A stretch of DNA of 54,526 nt from Chlorokybus atmophyticus (lineage: Eukaryota; Streptophyta; Chlorokybophyceae; Chlorokybales; Chlorokybaceae): NCBI GenBank assembly GCA_009103225.1, contig RHPI01001116.1:874003-928528 (forward strand). The letters run 5' to 3'. The notes beneath the pieces were generated by a model. It worked only from the letters and a program-made list of their open reading frames with translations, was not told the DNA's origin and ran no database searches. A program made the position numbers and the translations under genes. Of the stretch, positions 25,475 to 37,500 are shown in pieces. How positions within the stretch are numbered: the stretch's first letter is position 1; the number at the start of each line of letters is the position of its first letter.

Positions 25475-25688
25475 TTGGCAACTCCTTCTTCTGCTTGACG
25501 ACAACGACGACTCCCTGGCCGCTGGCATGCACGTCGGCAGCCCCGCCGTCCCTGGTGACCGGCTGCACCTGCTTGTCCATATCCGGGTCACTGTCCGTAT
25601 GAATGTCCATGGGCATGGCCGTGTCCATGTCCATGTCCTCCGCCTCGTCCTGCGCAGTCGCCGCCTGTGTGCGTGTGTGTCCGACCAA
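25475..25688 (-). CDS. Possible acidic 5' exon, unassigned
   Basis: An open frame with an Asp/Met repeat (DMDMDTAMPMDIH, then DSDPDMDKQ) followed by VVVVVKQKKELP, ending at a donor-like sequence (CCAA|gtgagg, 25475). It has protein-like composition but no family resemblance. Its end phase does not match the 25225-25067 exon, so I cannot attach it to that gene with confidence. Confidence 0.25.
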
Positions 25689-25975
25689 GAGATGTATATA
25701 CGCACTAGCGTAACATGTCGCTGCGCCTGACAGATAATTCTGCTGATATCAACATCTCAGACGCAGATGTCTGAGCATATTGTTGAAGTCGCCAGCCTGC
25801 ACGTGTGTCACGCGGCGACGCTTCAGAAGCTTCGCCACACATGTCACGTGATGTGGTGCAGGTACCAAACGGGCACGAGTCCAGTCGCTGATTGCAGTAG
25901 CTGGGCATCGGCGCAATCCCTCAAGAGACTCACAGGACTTACTTGACATGACGTTCACCAATACATGATTGTACA

Positions 25976-26045
25976 TACCGTATTTGTGCAGATACCACCC
26001 ATCCCGGAATTTGGTGGGGGGGGTTTTATTCGCACAAAGACGGTA
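25976..26045. mobile_element. MITE-like element, 14-bp inverted termini, TA flanks
   Basis: The 70-bp element starts TACCGTATTTGTGC and ends GCACAAAGACGGTA. The two ends are inverted copies with 13 of 14 bases matching, bounded by TA as in Tc1/mariner-type insertions. The interior carries a CCACC...GGTGG inverted pair and a G run. There is no coding capacity, so it would need a transposase from elsewhere. Confidence 0.6.
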
Positions 26046-27850
26046 CAGAGTTTTAAACCTTAACTTTGTGAATGTGAAGAAAACTTGACTTATTATTTAT
26101 GCAATGCAGCACAAGCTTTAACTTCACATTCAATACAACAATGTGCATTCATGTGTAAAGCTTTATGAAAATGTGCTTCCTGCACATCATTCGTATTGAG
26201 TCACATTAACAATGATCATCATGATGTTATTAAGACCATCAACGGTCCCGACATACATGCTTACAAAAATTGATTTATAATGTCATTGTACATTACAAAC
26301 CATGAGTTGATGGCTCGTTAGGTAATAACCATTGTACAACATGTTACATCTCCAACACAAAGCGGTCAAGTTATGAGGATCACCAGCTCTGGCACCACTT
26401 CGTTAAAACGTTGATGGACACGCATGGCTCCAGCCAGAGCAAGTTCGAAACAATTACTACTCGAAGTTTTATGAAGTTCCATTGGGGTTTTCTGTTTGCT
26501 GCTGCAGAGGCCGTGAGAAGCGAAGTAGGTCATTAAAAAATCCTTTGTTGGTTGTACAGAAACAGTGTGTAACTTCATGCATTCACATACATGCATAAAC
26601 CTCAGTATGCATATAGGACAGTCTAACACTTGCTGAGCCGCTATGTCACTCCCCATTGTGTTTATGCGTGTGCGTGTGCTGTTGCCTACCGCAAGAACGG
26701 CTACACACCAACCATGTGTTAATGCTATTGAGTGACAAACCCATAAGCAATGTTCCTCTTTGGCACGGCACAGCACCTCCATTGAAGCGTGCTAGCATCA
26801 CTCGTGTAGCAGCTCTTGAGCGCACAAGCATGCGCTCATTGCATACCATCATTGGTACACAACGCCATGCAAGCACAGTGCCACCTGTTTATGTAGTGAT
26901 TGAATGTTGGCAAAATGCAGCTAGCATGCTTTCACTGCAATGCGCATGCACAGGTTACAGACGGGCTAGTGTTCGTGCATTTCGTGTGACAATGCATGAA
27001 TTTATGTGATGTTCGTGGGCAATTGTATGTATGATTATTCATGGCAATTGTGGCATGAGCAACGTTGCCAATGTGGCAAGATGTATGCCACAATTTGCAC
27101 ATTAAATGCTTGTATTCCATAAACGCCATCACACTTATATCCAATCATCATGCCATAATGGTGTCTTTGCTCGGGTACGTATAATCTACATCTATTGCGT
27201 ATATACAAACGCATCTTGGTCAATTTATGTTCGACAAGAATGTTGTTAATGGTGGTGGACATGACGTGTACCATATGCAATGGTATGCGTCATTTGTGAC
27301 ATTAACAATCATGACTAAGTATGTGAGCACGCTTTCATATGCCTTTATTATAAGTTATACGAATCTATAAAACATTTGCACTACATAAAGGTGTAGTGGA
27401 TTGTCGCTGTCATGCATTGAACATGTAAGGTAACAAGAGCGTTCTCGCATATTGAATAGAGCCTTTATTATACACGGTGTTTTGCTGAGTAAGTGATTAA
27501 TAAATAATTGTGCAACTTCATAGCTAACTTTGTATATGATAAACTTGCAAACTTTTTTTTTCACACATTGCCTGTCTATGTTGTAGAAACACAATAGTTA
27601 TTAAACAAAGCTTACATTTTAATCAAATGATTGAAATTCACGTCATGCAACATTTCAATAATGGGAGATCCAATTATAATATAATAATGATTGCCACATT
27701 TACTACGAAAAAGGAACATAAGGTAACGAGAACAGAGTATACTTACTATATGAGCAATCGATCTTGCATCTATACACCATTTAATATCAGCGGCTTCAAT
27801 CATGCTAAGTCAATACTGGGACTTTATAGTAAGCAAATACCACTGTCATA
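26046..27850. other. AT-rich island
   Basis: The base composition drops sharply towards A+T compared with the flanking genes, especially after 26960. Reading frames are short and scattered. Apart from the pseudogene fragment at 26372-26528 I recognise nothing in it. It lies between the MITE-like element and the DRC3 promoter. Confidence 0.5.
26372..26528 (+). pseudogene. Truncated inverted relative of the gene at 23690-25225
   Basis: The plus-strand frame reads YEDHQLWHHFVKTLMDTHGS, then SQSK, then MKFHWGFLFAAAEAVRSE and a stop. It matches the last ~50 residues of the minus-strand gene (YEDYHLWHRFIRMFADTHDC, SQSK, RFHWGFLSAAAEAVRS). Only this C-terminal piece is present, in inverted orientation, about 2.7 kb away. 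The DNA has diverged, so the copy is not recent. It is probably a dead fragment in the AT-rich island. Confidence 0.75.
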
Positions 27851-28209
27851 TTGGTGGAAGTGCAGGCGGGGACACACATTGGCAATGCCCGCCGGCGCTT
27901 TTGTCGAATCTGATCACTTTATCACGAAGTGCACGAAGTGTGTCCTAATGTGGGACACATGTCTCGCGTCCCAACAGGAAAACCCATCAGGCAGTTTCCA
28001 TCATGCTTGTGCTTGCGAATCGCTATATGGAGGCGAGCAAAGCCTGTCACGTGCCTGAGGACACCAAGGGGGACGCCCACAGGGCGGCGGCGGCGGCGGC
28101 GTACATTACGCCGACGAAGTTGAAGACAACGACGACTACAAGAAGGCGGCGAGAAGCAGGGTGGCAGGTTTGCGCTTCTACAGTCTCATCAGGCTGGGGG
28201 GAGTAAGCG

Positions 28210-31200
28210 ATGGGGAGCGTGGAGCCCAATATCATCAATGAGGAGATCATACGTGCCTGCATACAGGCAAGCCTGAACGTAGCTATGCAACCGATGAAGC
28301 TTTGACTGTGAGGCTGATACCTGAAGTGATATTCTGTTACCAACAATAAGTTTGTCCCCAACAGTTGGATGCTGGGAGTGAAGGCGCTGGAGGAGGTGGT
28401 GGTGAAGCGGCGGACAAGCGCAGGACAATGCGGCTCAAGGACGTGCGCACCCTCATCATCAGCTTCAAGAGTGAGTGTGTTTGTTTTTGCTTGTTGGGTT
28501 TGGTTATGATATCAACACATGTGCGCGAGTTGAGGAGAAATAAACGCACCGTACACAGACATCAAGAAGATCGACAACCTGCTGGGGCTGGACAACCTCA
28601 CAAAGCTGCAGCTGGACAACAACGTCATCGACACTATTGAGAATCTATCTCACTTAACCAACCTCACCTGGCTAGGTACGCTCACAGCCACACAAGCACT
28701 TGCGCTCCCACCCACCCATGCGCCCACTCACTCACACTCGCAGATCTGTCGTTCAACAACATCTCGACGGTGGGCACGGGTCTCTCCTCGCTGACCAAGC
28801 TGACTGACCTGTCCCTCTTCAACAACCGCATCGAGACCGTCGCGGGACTCGAGGAACTATCAGCACTGCAGGTCCTCTCCATAGGCAACAACAACATCAA
28901 GTAAGTCGACAACAACTACACCAGTGGGTACTGATCACACGCGTGCATATATGCACTCACAAGCACGCACACGTGTGTGGGTGTGCGGCTGTGCGTGTGT
29001 GTTCGCGCTCACACGCATGTGTGTGTGCACGCACATGCACATGCACATGCGCACGCGCACGCACACGCGCACGCGCATACACACGGCCATACACACGGCC
29101 ACCCCCACACCCACCCACCCCCCACCCACTCAGGAACCTCGAGGAGCTCATGTCCCTCCGCCGCCTCTCCCCGATCCTCAAGATCCTGAACTTAGCCGGC
29201 AACCCCATGTGCCGCGACCCCGAGTACTCCTCCTACGTGCTGGCCCACGTCCCCGGCCTGGCCTACCTCGACTACCGCCTCGTCGACATCGCCGCCGTGT
29301 CCGCTTCCCGAGAGCAGTACCAGGACGAGATACTTGATATCGAGGAGAGGGAGGCGGCGGAGGCGGCGAGGGGGAGAGGGGTGAGAGAGAAGAGCCTGCA
29401 TCAGGAGGTGATGAATGAGGCGAATCTGACAGGACCGGAGGGACTGTTTGAAGAGATGGTGAGTAAGGATGCGGAAGGGGCGAAGCTGGAGAAGGTGCCG
29501 AACCTGCTGGATGCGCTGCCAGCGTACGTNNNNNNNNNNNNNNNNNNNNNNNNNNNNNNNNNNNNNNNNNNNNNNNNNNNNNNNNNNNNNNCCAGATAAA
29601 CCAGCTTTTTGGGGACTCCCCCAAGAAATGTGCCATCCCAATCAATTGTGCCAAGATCTAGCAAGCGGAGACTAGGCATGAAGGGCATGCCGTGTACTGT
29701 TGCGCGCAAGTTCACACCAGCAGCAGACACAGTCTCAACGAACTCATAGCCCTGGGGGGGGGGGGGGTTAAAAGAGTGTGCGTGCATGCTTGCCTGTGCG
29801 TGCGTGTGTGCGTGCATGCGCAGACACATGCACACTCACGCACGTATGGGCACGCGTGTTTGCGTGCACATGTCGTTGCGCACGCACGCAGATACAGTCA
29901 CATGCATGCGACTTGCATAAACGCAGACAAACGCACGCACGCACACATGTATACGAACCATTCACCCGACCTCCTGTCTAACCACATGCACGCACGCACG
30001 CACGCACGCACACTCTTCCTTGCACACACACACACACACATCTCCCACCCCCCAGTTTCCGCGAGAAGCACGCCCAGTTGACCGAAGAGCTCCGTTCCGC
30101 GATCGTCTCCACCTCCTCCTCCCTCTCCCCGTCCGCCACCACATCCTCGACGGGGGGAGCGCCATCCGTCCCATCGTCGTCGTCTTCGGGTGGCCTGAGG
30201 GCCGCGCGGAGAGAGGAGGAGAGGGCCTTCAGGGAGGCGTGCGCGGCGAGACTCAGGGCGGCGGACGGGTGCGGGAGGGATACGGTGCGGGCGTGGAATA
30301 AGAGAAGGAGAAAGGTGAAGGAGACTGTCTTCCATTGCGTGCAAGCGCATGTGCATGTGCATGCGGAAGTGTTGGCATGCGTGCACGCGTGCAAGCGTGC
30401 TGTTCTGCATGTCTGCATGTGCGCGTGCACACCGGCACAGATGTGTTTGTGCGTGCGCATTGCCTCCGTGTGCACACGCAGAGCACGCACGCAGGTGCCC
30501 ACCGTGTGCACACGCATCCGTTGATGACGTTGTTGTGTTGCGACTGACACCACTGCCTCAATGTGTAGCTTCTTGAGGGAGGGGGCGCGGGTGACGCCGT
30601 GGAGAGCCTGCGTGCCGAGGGCGAGGCGATGCACGATGCGCTGATGGCTCTGGAGAACGACACGCAGGAGGCCATGCAGGTGAGGAGTCAAAGTGACAAA
30701 ACAGGAGAGCATAGTGACACGGGTGTGGTGCGTCATAGTTGACCCTCTGTCGCTTCTTCAGGAGTTGATGGCTGAATTTGAGACGCGTTACACGGAGCTT
30801 GTGGACGCCACCAAGGCACTGGTAACAGGCTATTTTGGCAAGATGCGCGACCAGGAGAACATATACTTTGGACAGGTAGGTGCGCGTGCATGCGCGTGCA
30901 TGTGTGCGTGTATGCATGTGCTTGCTTGTTAACCATCACGAACACCACGTGCTTGTATCCGAGTTTTTCAGTAATTCACTGCTCGTATGATATGTGGTGT
31001 CGGTTGGACTTGTATTTCAGGTTTCGCAAGCGGCCATGGCTGTGTTGGAGAAGTATGCTGCGGGGGCGTTTGAGGACACGACGGACGACGACTTGCGCAC
31101 AGTACGCAAAAACACTGTACAACACTGCTTTGAGCTGATACTTCTCAATGACGACTGTTGACTTGCTTGTAATGTTGCGTGTAGCTGGTGCAAGACAAGG

Positions 31201-31495
31201 ACGTGCTGCTGAACGCTATTCAGGCCTCGCACGATGCCCACACCTCCGTCATTGACGCAATGGTAAGCAACTAGGATGGAACAGTTTATCAGTCACACAC
31301 ACGCGCACACACAGACACACACTGACTCGTGTGATGCCTTCTCAGGAGGACGCTGTGATCCAGCGCGAGGCGGCCGAGCTCGCGTCGCTGCTTGCTGGCG
31401 TGCGCGAGAGGGAGCGGCAGCGCAACCGAAGCCGACTCGGGGAGATCGCCGCCATGCGCGAGGAGTGGCAAACGCACACCCAAAGCACCTCGTGA
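28210..31495 (+). CDS. DRC3: Dynein regulatory complex subunit 3 (DRC3/LRRC48), interrupted by assembly gap
   Basis: Axonemal nexin-dynein regulatory complex subunit with N-terminal leucine-rich repeats and a coiled coil. Exons: 28210-28266, 28365-28470, 28559-28675, 28744-28900, from about 29134 to a donor at the gap edge near 29528, then 30056-30314, 30569-30679, 30762-30875, 31021-31101, 31185-31262, 31346-31495. The start [14 protein letters not shown] and the SDS22-like repeats ([49 protein letters not shown]) match the family. An LRR cap with [12 protein letters not shown] and LAYLDYRLV follows, then charged helices to the end. Intron 1 has a GC donor (ATACAG|gcaagc). The exon at 29134 runs to GTAC|gt immediately before a run of N, and the following exon needs a different phase, so a short exon or a few bases may be lost there. 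AATAAA near 31531 is a plausible poly(A) signal. Confidence 0.88.
28935..29130. repeat. Alternating TG/CG/CA and CACCC tract in a DRC3 intron
   Basis: The intron between the LRR exons is almost entirely GTGTGCGTG, CACACGCG and CACGCACACG runs followed by CCCACCC repeats. It is non-coding. Confidence 0.8.
29530..29591. other. Assembly gap (62 N)
   Basis: Undetermined bases directly after a splice donor-like GT in DRC3. Another single N lies in the GA tract at 51154. Confidence 0.98.
29592..29752. repeat. Copy of NLR-gene sequence 35911-36071 beside the gap
   Basis: These ~161 bases appear identical to 35911-36071, which contain the start of the LRR exon and its acceptor in the large NLR gene. 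The copy begins at the N run and ends in a long G homopolymer (about 29755-29767). This placement suggests a misjoined contig end rather than a real insertion in the DRC3 intron. Confidence 0.85.
29768..30050. repeat. Alternating TG/CG/CA tract before DRC3 exon at 30056
   Basis: GTGCGTGCATG, CACGCACGCA and CACACACA runs fill the intron after the gap. A similar tract fills the next intron (about 30340-30520). Confidence 0.75.
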
Positions 31496-32787
31496 CAGTG
31501 ATGATGAGGAGGAGGATAATGTTGTTATGAATAAATGCTGATGGCGACATTGACTAGCTAATGGTGATGGCGATGACCACAGTGGCACTATTGATCTGGC
31601 TCGTTGACTAAGATGCCACATACAGTACCTTGCGAACAAGTGCAACAGGGCTGTGCATCATGCGTCCAATGTTATGCAACAATGAACATGCAACAGCTGC
31701 ATGTGTGACCAATGTCATGTTGTGAGTTCATCACCAACCCCATAAGCTGTGCAATGCAACGTATGCCATGTGGTCGCTTCCCCACAACAGTGTAGCACAT
31801 ATCAAACGGTAGAGCATGTTCATCGCTAAGGGTTGTAACAGCTACAACGTCGACACCTGCCTGACGCTGCATGAGACGACAGCGTCAGCGCTGCGTGACG
31901 CCGACACTACCGGTAGTTGCGCTGACGACGTCGACACTGTCACCGAGGCCACCATCGTGGAGGCCAACGTGCGGCGGCGGAGTCGATTGTCGCTGACAGC
32001 AGGCAAGAGGAGGGGGGGAGGAGAACAGTTAGGAGGCGAGGAGGCGCAGGTAGTGCCCTAGTAGTAGTGTCGAGTGAGTGGTGGGTGCCACAGCTGGGCT
32101 TGCGAGCTTACTGCAGTTGCTGGGGAGCAAGCAGCTGTGGCGTGCTTTGCAGACGGCCCCCGCTTGCGATCCCATCGCTCTTCGTCGTTGCATGTGAATC
32201 CCCCCCCCCCACCCCTAGGCTTCCTTGCTGGCTCACCCGACTTGGTGGCAGACTTGTATTGCGTTGGTGGTTTGCGCCATCATCTAGTGATAGCCTGATG
32301 TGGTGCTCTCTTGCGCTAAGAAGCTGCTGGGGAATGACTGCAGCAGTAAGCTTGCAGCACTGCATTGCTTGCCGCTGGTTACACGATTGGCATTAACAAC
32401 GGGTGACAAATGTGGACGCGCGTTGCGTTGTCTGTCAATCCCTCAACGCATAACCATCACCTACATTGCAGTCTTTAGTGTTGCATGCATGCGTGCATGG
32501 CATTCGTTACTTTTCCTCGCAGGGTTGCATACAGGTAGACATCCCGGCTTTGGCCTGCTTTTATTAGCGAGTCTCGATGCTAGTGTCATTGCTTGCCTCC
32601 ATGCTGTATAGTTTTAACTTGCATCTACTGGAGTGTTGCCCAACGACGAGATAGGTGCCCATAACCATGGATGTTTATATTTTTTCCCCCCTGTTGTGTC
32701 TGAAGGCAGAGTGCGTGAGAACAAGGCTGTTCACTTGGTTCAGTGTTGAAGAGCAAAACGCCATCTTGGCTTGGTTGAACGCTTACC

Positions 32788-33103
32788 ATGCAAAAGGTGG
32801 CCATACACCTGCTGCGAGCCCGCCGCTTTATTGTGACGGCGCAGGACATCGCAGGTGCCTTGCTCGCACATTGGTTTATTCGCTTTGTGTATTCTAACAC
32901 TGGATATCATGTGTGTATGTTTTGCTTGTCGGGGAGCCCCCTTGGCAAAGCCTTGTGGAAGCCTTGAGGAAGTCAAGGTTGCTAATGCTGGCGTCAAGGC
33001 TCTGAACGACCTCAAGCCCATGACCGATGGGATGGTTGGCTTGCAGCACGGCCTCAAGGTTGTGGCAGAGGGCATGCCAAAGGTGGTTGACACTCTGGAC
33101 TAG
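32788..33103 (+). CDS. Possible small gene or 3' exon, unrecognised
   Basis: The segment 32941-33103 reads as a helical, protein-like C terminus (SLEEVKVANAGVKALNDL, then MTDGMVGLQHGLKVVAEGM and VVDTLD, stop). A second frame starting at ATG 32788 (MQKVAIHLLRARRFIVTAQD) could be an upstream exon, but the junction is not clear. No family is recognised. Confidence 0.25.
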
Positions 33104-33773
33104 CTACTCGCGTACAACTTGATGCGTCGGTTCAACAACAGCCAGACAAGCACTTGTCACTGACAACGCACTCACTGTGTCATCATGACCATGCTACTGT
33201 TGGTCTGCAGGCACTGCGGCGTGTTGGTACCATATTCAGATGCCAACCACGATGCATACTGATATTTGTTGTGTATGCATGCATGCATGCTTGCGTGCAC
33301 GCCCATGACTGTGAGTCCGTGTAAGGCCGCATGCGCGTGCCCTTGTGTATACGTGTGAAAGGTGCGGTATGTCATACTTGATTAACACTATGGCATACCA
33401 TGAGGTGCGCACTCTGTTATCATATACATGCTCTTACCCTGCGCAATGCAGCACATGATACATGTGCACCGCTTCGCTTTGCATGTGCATGCCTAGCTAA
33501 CCCTGTTTTGTACACATGTAATTGTACCAGCGTTGGCATTTGTCTTGACATCACCACCACGCTGTGCGCCCTAGGTAAGCACCGTACATGGCCGCGACAC
33601 TTGATGGCCAAGTCTCAGCCCCTGCCTCTCCGTTGGTTCGGCGTCAGTGCTAAACATGATGAACACGAGGACAACAACCAGTCAACAACCTCCCCCGGTG
33701 CAGCATCCAAACCCTCTACACCCAATAGCTGCACAACTGCAATGGAATTGAGCACTGCGCATTGCTGATATGA

Positions 33774-33815
33774 GGGTACACCACCAGTGACACATGTGTC
33801 TCTGGTGGTGTACCC
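33774..33815. repeat. 42-bp near-perfect palindrome
   Basis: The left arm GGGTACACCACCAGTGACACA is the reverse complement of the right arm except at one position. The arms abut with no loop. It would form a cruciform or a long RNA hairpin. Confidence 0.85.
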
Positions 33816-34530
33816 TAACACCAGCTTGGCTGCAAGCCAGCCAGCCATAAGCCAGACCACCATGTGGAGGAGTTAGCGCATAACAGTCAGCCTAACATCA
33901 CCACGTGCTCAACGCCACGTCCATTGTGCGTGTAGGTCAGTGCTTTAACATGGATGTCCGTGCAGCAAGTGTGGTGTGTGGGACTACATGTGTACCTGCA
34001 TAGCACACAATACACACACCATGTGCATTCCCTTGTGATCCCATGTGCGCTTCAAAACCTATCTTCTCCTTTGTAGCACGAGAGTGGGGTGCGTATGTGT
34101 GGACGGGTTGCTAAGCTACATAATATGTGCGCATGTCAGTCGTCGCAGGACAGGGGTATGTGCGAGCATGCTTGTGCATTCGTCAGTGTGTGCATGTCAG
34201 ATTGTGCCAGTGTACAAAGACTGCCATGCGGTGTTTCCAGCCAGTCACAGTGTGACATTTGCTGACTCACTATGCATGTATATACATATGGTTCCAAGCA
34301 TAGTGTCTGCAAGTCAGTTCGAGCAGCTTTGTGGATTGTGCATGTGTATCGGGCTGCTGTTGACCTGAGTAGGTAGGGGCAACCATACGGCAGCGCCGCC
34401 AATTTGCCGCACCAGCCTACGTCCATTGTGCACGCAATAATAAGACAACAAAAGGATTCCGACAATGCTGCCAAGCCGCTGTACTTGCTGCTTCCATCTT
34501 GCTCCACAGCGCTGTGAATTCACTGGCTCA

Positions 34531-37500
34531 TCACTGGAGACCTGACGTTGAAGCATACTTGCGGTCATCCTGCTGCTCCATTTTCTGCTGCTGCTGCTGC
34601 AATGCAGCAACAATGGCAGGAGCCAGCCTGCTGACAGATTTCGGCAGCGCCGACAAGTGGGAGCACCCTGTTAGTTCCAGTGTTTGTAGACCAACGAGCT
34701 TGCCAAAGGACTCCGGCAGCGCCACTAAGCTGCTGCACCCGCTCAGGTACAGCTTCTGCAGTTTGGCAAGCTTGCCAAAAGACTCTGGCAACAACGCCAA
34801 GCTGATGCACTCACTCAGGCCCATCAACTGCAGCGCAGCAAGCTTGCCAAAGGACTCCGGCAAGGCCACTAAGCTGTTGCACCCGCTCAGGTTCAGCATT
34901 TGCTGAGCAACCAGCTCGCCGAAGGACTCCGGCAGCGTCACTAAACTGCTGCACCCCCTCAGGTACAGCTTCTGCAATTTGGCAAGCTTGCCAAAGGACT
35001 CTGGCAGCACCGCTAAGCTGATGCACTCGCTCAGGTCCAGCAACTGCAGAGCAGCGAGCTCGCTGAAGGACTCTGGCAGCACCACCAAGCTGATGCACTC
35101 ACTCAGGTCCAGCAACTGCAGAGCAGCGAGTTTGCCGAAGGACTCCGGCAGCGTCACTAAACTGCTGCACCCCCTCAGGTACAGCTTCTGCAATTTGGCA
35201 AGCTTGCCAAAGGACTCTGGCAGCACCGCTAAGCTGATGCACTCGGTCAAGTCCAGCAACTGCAGAGCAGCGAGCTCGCTAAAGGACTCTGGCAGCACCA
35301 CCAAGTTGCGACACCCGCTCAAGTCCAGCAACTGCAGAGCAGCGAGCTGACCAAAGGACTCCGGCAGCGCCGCCAAGCTGCCACACCTGCTCAGGTTCAA
35401 CTCTTGCAGAGCCACGAGCTCACCGAAGGACTCCGGCAGCGCCGCCAAGCTGCCACACCTACTCAGGTTCAGCTCTTGCAGAGCAGCGAGCTCGCCGAAG
35501 GACTTCGGCGCCGTCAAGCTGCCACACCCGCTCAAGTCCAGCTTTTGCAGTTTAGCGAGCTTGCCAATGGACTCCGGCAGCGCCACCAAGCGGCTGCACC
35601 CGCTCAAGTTCAGCGTTTGCAGAGCCGTAAGATCTCCGACAGACTCGGGGAGCATGTCCAAACCCATATTAGTGAGAACTAGAGTCTGTAGCATACAAAG
35701 ACCACCGAGCGCTTCCGGCACCTCTTTCAGACAATCACAGCCCCGCATCACCAGGATTTGCAGCGCCTTGAGGTTTCCAATAGACTCGGGCAGCAGCGGA
35801 GTGGAGGCATCGTGGATGGTTTGGCCTATGATCAGCACGACCAACTTTGTGCATGCCGCGACATTAAGCAGTAGAGTGCTCAAGGCTGAACAGCGTGGAC
35901 GCTCCCACTCCAGATAAACCAGCTTTTTGGGGACTCCCCCAAGAAATGTGCCATCCCAATCAATTGTGCCAAGATCTAGCAAGCGGAGACTAGGCATGAA
36001 GGGCATGCCGTGTACTGTTGCGCGCAAGTTCACACCAGCAGCAGACACAGTCTCAACGAACTCATAGCCCTGCAGTCAACAGCATGTCACTCGTGGGTGA
36101 TGTGCCGGATTCCAACATATATGTGTTGACAAGTTCCTACTAACTACTGAGGTTCGTTCTGAGTGCATGCATGCAGCAACCCCGGTAAGTCAGAAGAGCA
36201 ACACCCATGAAACACACGCATTGCACCTTCCGAGGTATGTTGCTCATGGCCTTCGGCAGCCAGATGTGCTTGGGCGGGTTGGCAAGACTGGCAACCTCAC
36301 GTCCCATGTAGAGGAGCTGGTCAGGTACTGAAAGGACCAGAGCATTGCCAGGAGAAGCCAATACGGAATGACCAGCATGCAGATCATTGCTCAGTTCCAA
36401 GCGAACAAGGGACAAGTCCAGCAGGCGATCCACTGCATCTGAATCGTTACCCCACGCTGGAAGCAGCATGTCTTTGCTCTTCCCCGATGCAAAGCAGCAA
36501 ATGTCTAGAAAGACTTGCTGTAGCTCGGGCGACATATGTTCATAGCCGAGCGATCTCCACAATTTATAAAAATTTGTACCTTGCAGCCCCTCTGCCTGTT
36601 GTAGTTTGTCCAGTGCCTTCTTCCAAATCTGCACATCACTGTTGCTGCGCCTGCCAAGAAAAGAACCCACAACCTCGAGCATGAGCGGCAGCCCCTGGCA
36701 CGCCTTGACAATGCCCTGAACAAGTGTAATCAAGCTCTTAGGCACTGGCTGCGATCTGAAAGCATGTCGGCAAAACAGTTCTGTGGCGGGCTGAGCGTCC
36801 AGCAGCGGCACCTCCTCCACCACTGTATGCTTGTTATGCCCCCTCACTAACTCGCGATCACGAGAGGTCACCAGCACACAACTTCCGGCACCAAGCAGAG
36901 GGCTGGCTCCCTCCAGATCAAACGGACCGAGCAGGGCTTCTTTTTGTGCGTAACTCCAGATATCATCGACACAGAGCAGCACCTTCCGCCCTTGCAAATT
37001 TGTTTTGAGAAGCGTCTTTCCTCTATCTATCGAGTCAGCTGCATCACCAAGGCCCTTGACTCCAGTGAGGACTTCAAGCATAACCCGTTGCAGTCGTACC
37101 AGCTCTCTGGCGTCATGACACTCGCTTCCAACCTCTACAAAGCAGCAACTGCCAGCAAAGTCGCCGGACAGCTTGTTGTAAACCGCCTTTGCCAATGAAG
37201 TCTTTCCGATGCCGCCCATGCCACAAAGTCCCAGCACGGCGACCTTGCCGCCAGCAGAAGCAGCACTCAGCTTCTTGAGTACAGCTTCAACGCGCCGGTC
37301 AATTTCCACTGGATGATTGGCAACGTGCAACATAGGGCGGCTTACTGCTTTGTTCACAGTGTCCACCACTTTTGTCAATAAAGCAACCGGGTCACTGACA
37401 AACACAAGCAAACGTCAGGAAGTACATGACGACTACATGTCAACCTTAGCCGAGATGTTGCCGAGCGACAACTCACCCATTCTCAAGCCTCAGGCCCGTT

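Larger units (their letters stand above)
31496..34530. other. Spacer between DRC3 and the NLR gene
   Basis: Mostly non-coding. It holds a possible short gene ending at 33103, a C run near 32200, CATGCATG and TG tracts around 33280-33350, and a near-perfect palindrome at 33774-33815. An 81-codon frame at 31816-32061 has no family resemblance. The 3' end of the NLR transcript should lie just left of 34531. Confidence 0.4.

Noticed and set aside
29592-29752. A second NLR gene inside DRC3
   Set aside because: Only 161 bases are present, identical to the downstream locus and bounded by N and a G homopolymer; better explained as an assembly join.
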